Assembly (NCBI GenBank): GCA_013115135.1
Contig: JABANP010000016.1
Span: forward strand, 1 to 64,000
DNA from: Perkinsus olseni
Lineage: Eukaryota > Perkinsozoa > Perkinsida > Perkinsidae
Direction: 5' to 3'
Length of the DNA stretch: 64,000 nucleotides
In this document: positions 26,419 through 36,707 of the stretch, piece by piece
How the letters are laid out: the number at the start of each line of letters is the position of its first letter
Numbering within the stretch: position 1 is the first letter of the stretch
The notes under the pieces: model-generated
What the model saw: the letters and a program-made list of their open reading frames with translations, nothing else
The model's database searches: none
What the model was told of the DNA's origin: nothing
Translations under genes and position numbers: made by a program

Positions 26419-27339
26419 ATGCCAGACGGCCGGGCCTTGGAAGATTCCACGTCGGACATATCAACATGGGCTGATTCCAGCCTCTCTTCGGGCGCCTATG
26501 AAGCCACTGAGGGAGCGGGAACGCCTCATTATCGTAGAACCATCTCCCGACGGAACGGTGCTAACGGGGAGTACTCCGCCAACTGCCGTGACGAACTCAA
26601 GTCTCACGTGGAATGCGTTAAGTAGGTGGCCAATTTGACGGGTCCTTGAGGCGGGTACTGTCATTCTCCCTGGTTATGTGAGCTCGAGGTCGTTGCTTAC
26701 GTATACGTTGCTTGTCCCTTGATCGTAGAATGGTTCATAGACTCGTCAACAGCGCTGTTGACGGGCGGTCAGCACGAGTACTTTCGAGACGTGCTTGTTA
26801 ATTTTCATTCGATCAGGATGTTCCTGCGACTATCCACCCTATCCGGCACTGAGTATGCTCCTGGGACGCAGGACGACAAAGCTGACAGATGCCACAACTC
26901 CCGTGACGTCTACGTGAAGTGTATGAAAGAGATGCGCAGCCGGGTAGGCCGACCCCTTCCATCAACAAAAACCGTGACATTCTCCTGTCATTATGGCTGC
27001 ACCGCTGCTGATGCTGTCAGGGACCGAGAGATCTGAGCGACAAAGTTGCGTGGGAGGCCGAGCCACCGGTGTGCGAAGCGGAGCTCACCGTTCACGCTTC
27101 CTGTGTGGGCCAATATTTGAAGAGCAGCATCCTCAAACGTGAGGATGTTGAAGCTGGTGAAGGCCGAACACTTGCCCCTCTCAGGCCGGCCTTATCCATT
27201 CTTGGACCCTTCCTACACCGGAGGTGATGATAACACCTATGCTGATGACAAGTGCTTTGCGACTAGGGCGCAGTTTGAGAAGTGCATGCTCAAGAAGGAC
27301 ATCAAGGTAATCAACGGTGTCACCGTCTGTGATTCATAG
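26419..27339 (+). CDS. Quadruple CX9C (two CHCH) protein, likely mitochondrial intermembrane space
   Basis: Four Cys-X9-Cys motifs are spread over the spliced reading: CRDELKSHVEC (Cys codons at 26584 and 26614), CHNSRDVYVKC (26890, 26920), CEAELTVHASC (27072, 27102) and CFATRAQFEKC (27253, 27283). Two introns are firm by phase: 26944-27020 (GTAGGC...TGTCAG) and 27139-27184 (GTGAGG...CTCTCAG). A first intron after the first motif (donor near 26617) is less certain. Proteins with twin CX9C motifs form helical hairpins oxidised by the Mia40 pathway. Four motifs in one chain is the layout of the complex I subunit NDUFA8, and the last motif resembles it. Cellular location and function are inferred, and the first exon (Ser/Gly-rich) is unusual for that family. 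Confidence 0.7.
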
Positions 27340-27667
27340 CGGGCGAAGAGTTCGCTAGTAGTACGTCGAAGCGAGGATTACGCGGGAGCTGAAGATTCTC
27401 TCTCTGTGCAGGCTACTGATACAAGATTCGTTTTCAAGGACTTCGCGACCCACGAAACTAGCCTGGCGAAGCCGTAGCATTCCCAAAGCGCGAGGTTTGC
27501 TATTGTATGTCTCAGTCGCTGATGATATGATTAGCTTGAAAGAGCGTCATCATTGTTTTTACATGTTTTGAGTATGTCTTTGCTAACTTGGTTGCGTTCC
27601 CGAGTCGCACCGCGAATGAAACGCTCGATAGACTTCAACAGGTGTCGTTGTGAGTTTACCACGAAGC

Positions 27668-28358
27668 ATGAAATATCTCATCACCGGGGCCCCTGGAGTT
27701 GGCAAAACAACTCTGTGCAAAAAGGTCGGATGATGAACTACAGTACCTCTTATTCTCACGCCCATCCACAGCGCTGGTAGGTTCTCGAAGAGCTTCAAAA
27801 GGCTGGGGTGGCATGTCAAGGATTCATGACGAAGGAGGTTCGGAATCCCGAGACTCGCTCTCGCGAAGGCTTCGACTTGATATCGTTGGATGGGCGCATT
27901 CACGTCCCTCTCGCCCGAATAGGTAAATTGCTTCCTGTCGGTCGTCTTCCCATTTTTGTGAGCACTACTTAGGTTACCCAGGCCCGAAGGTTGGCCGTTA
28001 TGGTGTTTGCATTGATGACTTTGAAAGGAGCGCCTTGCCACTACTAGACGCCATGCATGCTGAGAATAAGGACGGCAGTGTCGTCATACTTGACGAAATA
28101 GGAAAGATGGAGCTGTGCTCGGAGCGGCTCGAGCCCCGAGCTCTTCGAGTCCTCACTGGAGATCGTCCTTGCCTGGCTACCATCGCCAAAAACGGTGGAG
28201 GTAGGCCACCTCTGCTGCCCGTCAAAATCAGACTAGTTCTTTCAGGTTTCATAGCGGCCGCTAAGAAGTTGGCAGGAATTGAGCTCGTCGAAGTCACTCC
28301 ATCGAACAGGGACAAATTGGTCTCTGAGATTGCTTTGAATTTATGTCGAGATTCTTAG
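27668..28358 (+). CDS. THEP1-type nucleoside-triphosphatase (NTPCR family)
   Basis: Enzymes of this family hydrolyse nucleoside triphosphates; the cellular role is poorly defined. Four exons give a complete protein: 27668-27724, 27781-27922, 27982-28200 and 28246-28358. The start is fixed by MKYLITGAPGVGKTTLCKK, whose P-loop GAPGVGKT sits at residues 7-14. Exon 3 holds the Walker B segment VVILDEIGKMEL. Exons 3 and 4 join exactly through the conserved block LATIAKNGGG/FIAAAKKL and end in ELVEVTPSNRDKL. The introns of 56, 59 and 45 bp are GT-AG, the first with a weak GTCGGA donor. The length of about 176 residues is normal for the family. The next gene, on the other strand, ends about 115 bp away (convergent). 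Confidence 0.9.
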
Positions 28359-28473
28359 TTGTGTCGTCTTTCCCGACTTGTGTTCAAAGTTCCGGGGGGA
28401 GTAACTTGGTAACGCAAAAAGACATAAACCGTTCAACAACGTTGCCTCCACAGTGATGCATGTGCACTCTCTA

Positions 28474-28918
28474 CTAGAGGTCTTTGTTAAGGGCTGCCAG
28501 GTTGCTGTCAAAATGCTTCTCGACATCAGCCAAGGTCTCCGTGCTTCGTTTGATCTCAGCCTCCTGTGCCTGGGAGAGCTGGTCAAGCATACCGGACTTC
28601 TTGCTGCCTGATAGGGACCAATCACACAAGGAAACGGGCCGAGACAGCCTACCGTGCTGCACCAAGGCCATGGCTGCTGGCCCACGGAGAGCAGGGGTGG
28701 ACGCCACGTCGATTCCGAATTTCTTCGCAACATCGTCTGGCTCTGTACGAATACTGTCAAGAGAGTCGAGGAGCGCCTGGTACCTGAGTTCACGCCTCGA
28801 GCCCCCTGACAACCAGGAAGGGCGAACCTTACTCGTCATCCAAGGAATGCTTAGTCTCACTAGAGACAGCCTGGGCAAGGACGCCGAGAGCAGCGAGCAG
28901 GGTTAGTATAGTACGCAT
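28474..28918 (-). CDS. Small secreted protein, function unknown
   Basis: The two-exon gene encodes 131 residues. Exon 1 (28833-28918) starts MRTILTLLAALGVLAQAVSS, a clear signal peptide with a hydrophobic core and small residues at the likely cleavage site. A 49-bp GTAAGG...ACTCAG intron (28784-28832) joins it in phase to YQALLDSLDSIRTEPDDVAK. The mature part is mostly helical, with a single Cys in VSLCDWSLSGSKKSGM and a C-terminal heptad-like stretch (EIKRSTETLADVEKHF). No family recognised. It is convergent with the THEP1 gene. Confidence 0.75.
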
Positions 28919-28919
28919 G

Positions 28920-29515
28920 AGTGGTGGAAGGTAATTGCTGCGGATCAGAGGTCAGAGCGCTCCGGAGCGAGCTTCCGCGAACAGAGTTACGGCGAGTGGT
29001 CGAGTCTACGGCCCTCGCTGAGTGGAGGCGCAACTTTGACAATCCAATATCGGACCAGCTCGTGGAACGGAGGTGTTCTGTCGGCCAACGACCAACGCGC
29101 CCGATTGAGATTAGCGCACGCCCGAGTTCGCCTCGCCCCAGAAACGGGTTCGTCGGAAAGACCCACGATTTCGAGCGTTCTACTTCCATCGGGAATGTTA
29201 CGAAGATAAGTGCTCTCAGACACAGCTGTCAATGCTGTTTACCCAGCACGAGTTGACGGGCGGTGACACAAGTGACGCGCCAGACACCGCGACAGAATAT
29301 CCCTAGAGAAGTAATACACCAGGGGAAAACGCGCGTTACCCCGCCATCATGAGTCGAACGCATCTGCAGTGAGCTTAAAAAGCAAATGGTTATTGTCTCT
29401 CCGCACAATATGATCACCCATGGAGCTACCTCAGATAGAGGGCAAGTAATGGTGTAGAAGCTGCTAGCAACTACTGTAACGTTGTGAGGATCACGTCTCG
29501 GCCGTGACACTCAGG
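28920..29515. other. Stretch without a recognised gene
   Basis: Overlapping open frames exist on both strands (28921-29256 plus, 28860-29232 minus) but show no domain, signal or splice support. It separates two minus-strand genes and may hold the promoter of the secreted protein. Confidence 0.4.
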
Positions 29516-29519
29516 CCTC

Positions 29520-30225
29520 CTAGGAAGCATTCGGATCTTCGTCGTAGAACCAATCTCTCTTGATGCGCAAGTTCTCCTGAAGCTGTCCACTCCGCTCCAA
29601 CTTGTTATACTTGTACCAATACCTGAGCCAAGATGCGCTGATCATGCCATACAGTAACGCATGAACGTCGTTGACTACCGCCGTGAGACGGAAGACACGA
29701 ATTAGTGACAAGGCCGGTAACCGCATAGAAGTCGAGGCGCACTCGAGGCTTACAGTGGGCTCTTGTGGAAATTCTCGTAGTCCGCTCCCTTGTACGGCGG
29801 ATGATAGACAAAGAATACCAACGCGAAGCCGATGGCGAAGTGGATCTTTATTTGCCTGAACGAACGACTGAAGTCGCCAGCAGTACGACGGTCGTGAAGG
29901 TCCACCAATAAAGGCCAACGATACTGCACACAGACGGCGAAGCGAAAGAAAGCTGCTGACCTGGCCATCAAGGCGACCTTGTCCCTCGAGTAATTGGGAA
30001 AGTAGTAGAACATCCAGTCCATCGGTGTCTGAAAGAACGAGGACATAATGATAGCGGTCACCAGGCAGCTCATTGAAGCAGCGACATCAGGAAGCGAGTG
30101 AGGGACTTCGAGAAGCTGGAGGGAGCGTCGCCTACGAAAATGTGAGATCTCTGGGACATAGTCTTGACCGGGGTGGGCAGGGCGGAGACCCTAGGTGATA
30201 GCCTAGGGAATATACGGCTCAGCAT
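29520..30225 (-). CDS. Mitochondrial-type membrane protein, function unknown
   Basis: Three exons (30136-30225, 29754-30028, 29520-29637) join in phase to a 160-residue protein. The N-terminus MLSRIFPRLSPRVSALPTPV is basic and amphipathic like a mitochondrial presequence. One hydrophobic segment, FAIGFALVFFVYHPP, is likely membrane spanning, and the region around ASWLRYWYKYNKLE is aromatic and basic. The C-terminus is acidic (DWFYDEDPNAS). Introns are GTAGGC...TTTCAG (107 bp) and GTAAGC...GATCAG (116 bp). Size and layout recall small respiratory-chain or ATP-synthase accessory subunits, but no family was recognised. Confidence 0.6.
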
Positions 30226-30616
30226 GGTAGGCTCGAAGAGGAGGAGGAGCAATGAAGCAACAAAAGCACTCCACTGATTTCGAGAGAATCGGTGGTGAAA
30301 GAAAGCAACTCATCATCGACCCTCAGAGAGCAAGCACGCGAATCCGGAGCACATCTTTAGCGCTCGCCATTCTGATCGATTCCCAACCCAGGTCAAACCG
30401 GCTGGAGCTGATGTTGTGGCAATTTTGTTCACTTGTAGCCAGAAGCGTGGAGACACGTGACCGCGCACGTCAGTCGAACTGTTCACACTAACAAATTGTC
30501 AGTAACAAACTTACTTTCACCTCTCCCAAGCCATCAAGAAAAGTCCCTTCACCCGCCGCAACACCTTAATGAAAACGCAAAAGCTTTTACAGCGTGACAA
30601 GCATGGTCTCATGTGG

Positions 30617-31952
30617 TCATGAGTCATGGGGTTTCTTATACTTGCCACGACGAATACTGCCACTTGCGGCGGCTCTCTGACTGTGCGAGCTCGGCTCCTT
30701 GGTAGCCTCTGGCACGACGGGGACGACCGATGCTCCGAGTGTAGTTCCTGCTGTATCGTCTCGACCGTACGCCTGCTGACTAACGAAGGAACCTCTAAGT
30801 CGGACGGAATGGCCGTCCAAATCGGGCCGCGTCTGTGCCTCAAGTTCTTCCAACGGAAACTCGAAGGCCTCTGCTGATGGTTGCCTGCGCGCCGCAGGTG
30901 AACCTGTGAAACACGCGAAGCTGGCTAGGCGTCCACCTCCGACCGAGATCCCCACCTTCCTCACAGTGATGCGCCTCCTCGCGAGAACGATGGCCATCGC
31001 TGCCAGGACCACGCGGTTCATTCAGGCTCACGTTCTCCACCACTAGCTCTCCTGCTTCTCTCGGAGTTGCACTGGGAATCACCGGATGAATATCCCTTGC
31101 CGTAGCCGGCACGGTCGATTCACCTGACCTGCTAGAATAGCTCCAAAGATTTTCCGGCGCAAGCGCGACCACAGGGATCGTATCAACCGCCTCACCGTCG
31201 TTGTTAAGAGAACCGAGGTTCAACTTCTTCACAGGGTTGGCTGTTTTCGTCGTTGCTGCCTTTAGTCGCGATTCAGCACTATCGAGCACGAGCACTGCGT
31301 GGTAGCCAACAGGTAGCTCGGGGAAGCTCTCTGTGACGTCGAGGAGCGCTCGCCGCAGACCCTGGTGCAATAGCCGTCAAGATGGACGCTGTGGGACAAA
31401 CTGAGCCGCGGATACTCACACCAATTTCAGCCTCCTTCACCTCATGTGAGAGAAGAAGGTGTATCATCATTCCCTCACCACCAGGGTTGACCACCCAACG
31501 CTCAAGAGCCACGCTTTTAGCTGATCTGAGGGTTGCCGTAGGTCCATCCTGTGCTAGCAGCCACCTAAGATTCCCTCACCCGTAGACCAGTGCGCCCAAT
31601 ACCGCGTCACAAGTTCGCGCGGAGAGCTCTAGAACTTCTCCCAAGCCTCTCGCGATATTCTGCATGCGGTCATGAACCGTACAGATGATCTTGAGATAGG
31701 ATCGAGTCAGCTGGAGAATATACCGGAGCACTCCCTTTACTTTCTCGACAACAACTGAATGACTTTGGGGTAGTTCATAGTCACCGTGACCTTCATTGCA
31801 CATGCTCCTGTGCGAGTAAGGGTCAAACATGGTGCTGATCAGAAGCGTCACTCGACTGTGTAATCCTCATTCACTGTGACCTGGGCATCGACTTTCTCAA
31901 CGAACTCTCGTAAACGGCCGGCCAGGTCGTCAGTGGATAGAATCTGCGCCAT
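30617..31952 (-). CDS. Multi-exon protein with possible HORMA-like N-terminal region
   Basis: Five exons were read on the minus strand: 31852-31952 (MAQILSTDDLAGRLREFV), about 31586-31807, 31420-31548, 30956-31361 and 30617-30903. The joins at 31808-31851, 31362-31419 and 30904-30955 are in phase with GT-AG signals. The second intron needs a weak GTCTAC donor. The N-terminal half has long helices, then VALERWVVNPGGEGMMIHLL and LRRALLDVTESFPELPVGYH. This order (LERWxV, then LRxLL...LP) recalls the HORMA domain of Atg13, but the similarity is by eye and weak. The C-terminal half is low complexity, ending in a basic RRGKYKKPHDS. Confidence 0.55.
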
Positions 31953-31959
31953 TGCTATC

Positions 31960-32790
31960 ACGAAACAGCCCCCACGCGCCTACCTCTTGGACCACAGCGT
32001 GGCATACGAGCTCGCAGTAGCTCTCATGGGTCCCAGTCCGCGGCTCGGTGACCAGCAGGAGGTCCATTCCGATATCGTATATGCTTTTCATATACACCTT
32101 GCCAACGACACTATGAGCTTCCGTATGGACGAGGGCCCAAGCAAGACATCTGCCCTTGATAAACGCGCTCTGCGGACTTCATTCAACCTGCCTGCGCTGC
32201 ACCTGCAAGCCCGGATTGTAATTAGGCATAGAAGTCCTCCGGGGAGTTCCTAGACTAGGAATCCTAGTTCCATCAGGAGACGGCAAGGTCTATCGATATC
32301 ACAGCGACGCGGAAGAATATTCTCCCATTCCGTCAGCAGCGAACCGAGCATCGCAGCCCCTAGCCAAGCCCTCAGGCCAGAGTGTAGAACCTCAGACCAA
32401 AAGGCCAAGATCGGCATCTTACTCATCCACGGAGTCCCACAGGGTTCCCGCCAGCCTACAGAGCGCTCCGGCATCGATCACTTCAGGGCTATCACCTCTC
32501 CGATAAGCGAAGAGCTACAAACCAGCGCCATCAACAGACTTCCTACCATCCACGTTCGTACGCATTCGTGCGTTTTCGAGGTCTTCAGCAGCCAACAACA
32601 ATGGTTCATACAGAGAGTAGTTCCTATCCAGAGGTTGGTGTCGCGGTCAGATGGCCGTAGCCCCACTCAACCCACGCTATACTAGCGAACACAACCGATG
32701 ACTTCGCAAGAAACTGTTCATATAAATTAAAAAGTAGTCGCGAAACGACCAAACATCGAACAACGTCACAACATCGTCTTCAGTTCATCA
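31960..32790. other. Stretch without a recognised gene
   Basis: The plus strand is open at 31876-32253 and the minus strand has short open segments, but no domain, signal peptide or splice chain was found. Confidence 0.4.
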
Positions 32791-32797
32791 TCTTCAT

Positions 32798-35480
32798 TCA
32801 CAGTTTGCTGCTCATGTAGTAGGACTTGCCTGGGTTCATGATGCCGCGAGGGTCCAAAGCCTCCTTCACTTGCTGCATGACTTTAATACCACTCTAAAGG
32901 CAGCACTCGAATGGGTCCTAGAGACCAACCCCAACACCTTACTGTGCCAAACTCGCGTTCTACATAGCGAGCCTTTCCAAGACCGACTCCGTGCTCGCCG
33001 CTGACGCTCCCTGAAAAATCATCAACATAACAATGAACGACTACGAAATGCAAGTCGCTCGAGATCCTCGTTTCCATCACATGATGAGATAACAGAGCCC
33101 CTCCCAACCTGGGAAGGGCTCTGTCTGGTAGTCCCAGACAATCTCCACTGTCTGGGAGTCACATACAGTAGAGATCAACGGACGTATAACGTTCCAGCGA
33201 ACGACCCACCTCCTGCTTCGAGCACTATGTAAGCAAGCCTATCGCTGAACTCCTCGATCTTGTCAACCTCATCTTCCTTGGTAGGGATCATAGCGTGGAA
33301 GTTACCATCAAAAATATGTGCAACAATGCACAGGGTGTCCACGTTGTGGAAGATGCTCTGCAACCATAAAAACACTAACTCGCCAACCCCAACAGCGCAC
33401 CCTAGACCCGACTACCTGATAAATGTTTTCGGTTTCCGTGATGACCTTGGGGAGGTTGACCAGAGGGACGCACGCATCGCTAACGAAGACAGAGATTCCC
33501 TTCTCTCCTCTGCGAGTATTCTTCGTCGAATAGAATGCACCACGACGAAGGGTCCTAGACGACAAAACTCACCGACAAGACTACATCGAGCATCTCCCTC
33601 TACCATAGAGTGTCCAAAGCGTCCTTATTATCAGTAGCCCTGATATCCGTCCCGCCACACGTTTTCGCTATGTCCATCACTTCACAGCACGCCCTAAGGA
33701 CAAACACAATCGTACACAAAACCGGGTGATGAGCCTCTTGTACCTATCAGCGGCTTTAAAGTCCGAACAGTGGCACTCGAAGCACAGAGAGGGCAGTTCG
33801 GTGTATTTACACCCAAAGAAGGCATTCCCCTGTCGAACAGCCGCACCCGTCATGAGCTCACCACGAGATAGATCAGGAACGCTGAAACCAACCACAATAA
33901 CAGAGTCAAGACGAGGGAGAGGACAACGGCAACTTACTTGCACTTGGAGATCTCCAGCACGGCCTCCACAGCCTTCTCAACGCTAGGGAAAGCATATGAT
34001 GCCTACAAGGAATCCTTTTCGCCGCGCCTTGACTGTCTGAACGCCCCACCTCCAGCGATAACCTTGGGCTGCCTCGTCACTTTCACGCAAACCTTAGTGA
34101 TAACACCAAGGCTCCCTTCAGAGCCGAGATACAATCTCGTCAAATCAAGACCCGTACCTGGAAGGCTCGAATGCTGGGCGACCAGCCGAGTCCAACGCCA
34201 TCCGACTTACTGTTTTTCCTCACTAGTCGCCTAGTGTTCTCAATGACGTCACCGCTAGGAGTCACAACCGTGAGACTGACGACATTCTCCTTGAAGGTCC
34301 CGTATCGTACGCTCGTTGTACCTGCACAATCACTCACTACTCCAAGCCAATACGCGGACCTGCTAGGGGAGCTTACCACTAGCGCCAGTGCTTGCTTGGC
34401 CTCCGATTGACGCATCACTGCCGGGGTCACACTGGAAGCAGCAACCGAATTTATTCAGGTACCTACCAAACTTCTGCACGTCAGAGAACGCAGTACAAGG
34501 CCCTTTGGCCTTCAACGATGTGGGACGCCCCCTTACTTATTCAGCTGAGTCTTCCTCACACCTGCGCCGACCCAGCACGACATAGAAGTCTCATCAAAAT
34601 CGATGGTCTTCAGTTTCTCCGTACCTGAACATGGCAAACCTCCTCGATACCTCTCACATGGCAATCATTAGACAACGTCTCGGCCCTCACTCAGAACAAC
34701 TCCATGAAGCCCCTTTGCAAGTATCGCTCCGCCTTCCAGACCAGTGCCCGCGCCACGAGTAGCTACAGGAATGCGATACTCGTAGCACAACGCCAAGGCG
34801 CCAGAGACAGCTGACGTTGAGGACGGGTGAAGCACCTGGCGAATCGTGTAACCAACGAGCTGCTCCGACTGCGCAGGCCTACAGCGGTGGGCCGATGCGG
34901 CAAATGGTAGCTTTTGTCTCGGGCGCAGGACTGGAGACTGTCCTCGTCCACGGAGACCTCTAATTCGGGAACTTCGCGTAGCTTGCCGAGGAACTAAGAT
35001 CACATCGCTGACTTCCAGGATTATGAACCCCAGACTTACCTCTGACGTCACTTCCCCGTACTTTCCTTCAGGAGGGCAACATACCTCACTCACCTGAACA
35101 CCAAGAGAGATCATCTCCAACTCAATTGCGAACTCTGGCCGTCCCGCGACCGACGAAGGGGACTTACTTTCGCTGTGGACACCGGAGCGTCCAACGACGA
35201 TTGCGTACTCTCGCTATCTAACAGTCTAACGTCAGTCATAGCAAACAACAAAGCTAACTCAACTGAAGCAATGCACGTCCGTCCGACACTCGACGCCAGC
35301 GGCAGCAACACAGCGCTGTGTGACTGTCCCACTGGGACATCAGCGCGTATTCCTGTCTACCAAAAGGAAGACAACTACAATATGGCTAGAAGCCCTTCCG
35401 GCGGAAGTACCCGCTACACTAGCTGGTGCTATCAAGAGACCGTTACAGGAGTATGGATGCCCTCCGCACTTCGCACAGCT
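32798..35480 (-). CDS. D-lactate dehydrogenase (FAD-linked, LDHD/Dld type)
   Basis: The enzyme oxidises D-lactate to pyruvate with FAD and passes electrons to cytochrome c or the quinone pool, usually at the inner mitochondrial membrane. The family is recognised from the spliced reading. SCARDKSYHLPHRPTA is followed by the FAD-binding segment VATRGAGTGLEGGA (about 34715-34760). Next come FQCDPGSDASIGGQAS, ASGTTSVRYGTFKENVV and LYLGSEGSLGVIT. The C-terminal FAD/substrate domain shows AHIFDGNFHAM (about 33290) and SGEHGVGLGKARYVE (about 32985). The end is LDPRGIMNPGKSYYMSSKL with stop at 32798-32800. About a dozen GT-AG introns of mostly 45-60 bp were traced and nearly all close in phase. Upstream exons include VSEVCCPPEGKYGEVTSE (about 35040-35095). 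The first exon and any targeting peptide are not settled. Confidence 0.85.
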
Positions 35481-35589
35481 CCATGACGCCTGTCTAGACG
35501 CTGGCAAGGACAATATCACAGGGCGAGCGAGAGCGAGTGAGAAAGATCCGATTACTGGCAAAAAGCGTGCACTGAGACTGTGATGTAGG

Positions 35590-36600
35590 TGAAGCTTCCA
35601 AAGTCAGAAGTGCCCATGTACGCGAACACACCTAAGCTCATGGACACCTGGGAGTCAGCTATTCTCGCAGCTTCCTCTGTCTTCCACTGCGTTCCAAGAT
35701 TCGAGCAAGGAACGCAGAGAGGTCGTAGGAGAATCCGCAGATTACAATTGGGTCGGTACACCGAGATCGGTCGTCCTCCTCCGCGGTTATCAGCTCGCTG
35801 ACCCATTCACACGAGCAACCTTCTGTTTAGGGATTCCGGTACGCCCGTGGTTCGCTAGGATTGAGTAACGACCAAACCCTCCCACTGGTAAAGTTACGCA
35901 ATCCTCCCTTGACACTGGATCGCTGCAGGTGCGGCATTCCTCTTTCGAGACAGAACACCCTGCCATTACCAGGGCCATCCGCATGTCTTGTCTATTATAG
36001 ACAGGGGCTTTAACTGTCGATAGTGCCACTCAAACTGGGAGACCCGGACCAGGCTATGACTGTGATTAGCCCAAAGATTACCTGATGCTTCTGACGCATT
36101 GGTACTGTCGCTGTACGTCACCACCTCCTCCAAACACCACGCACTGTCATACTACGATCTGCTCACGACACAAAATTTGGAAAAACATGCGCCAGTCTGA
36201 TAGCAAAATCTATTCCTATGCTCAGCATGTTGACAATACAGGAGCTGCAGTTCAGCTCTAGCACCGTCCATGAGAGGCGAGTATTGAATCCGACCATCCC
36301 CATACTGCCCTGTCCACTTGTGAATAACACAACACGACCTCGTCATTCAAATTGGGCAACTATTGTCCTTCTGCTACTACCGATTACAAATCTACCTATT
36401 ATCCACTACCAGCAATAGCAAAGACGTCTACACCAGCAAGTACTGGATCCTGATTCAGTGAATTCGATGATACTGAGGATTCAACGAAGACACGACAAAC
36501 GACGCTGCAATCAATAACGGGCACACCAGAAGGCCCGTATCGCGAGTAAAGCAAGAGTAACAACATCACGATGACTGACAGCGATAATGATTGATACACT
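35590..36600 (-). other. Possible exons of an unrecognised minus-strand gene
   Basis: Open segments such as SELITAEEDDRSRCTDPIVI with GFSYDLSAFLARILERSG (about 35670-35820) and VGGFGRYSILANHGRTG (about 35830-35900) look coding in composition. TCCCTAAACAG supplies a plausible acceptor before the first. Start, stop and joining could not be fixed, and no family was recognised. Alternative frames on the same strand overlap. Confidence 0.3.
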
Positions 36601-36707
36601 CTCTACGATTCTACTACTGCCACAGATGGAGATACAGCGAACAACAATGGTACGGGATTAATGGTACGACAAGGAGACTCGACTTAGCGGCAACCACAAG
36701 CGGCTTC

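Noticed and set aside
27668..28358. Recent bacterial or archaeal transfer of the THEP1 gene.
   Set aside because: The gene has three typical short introns and base composition like its neighbours, and the family is widespread in eukaryotes.
29750..35000. Splice joins that seemed one or two bases out of phase in several genes, suggesting non-canonical donor positions.
   Set aside because: On re-reading, most closed in phase with another GT or AG nearby (for example AAG|GTTATC in the LDHD gene, GGTAG|GTACC after QLNK, GATCAG|C in the membrane-protein gene). No special splicing rule is needed.
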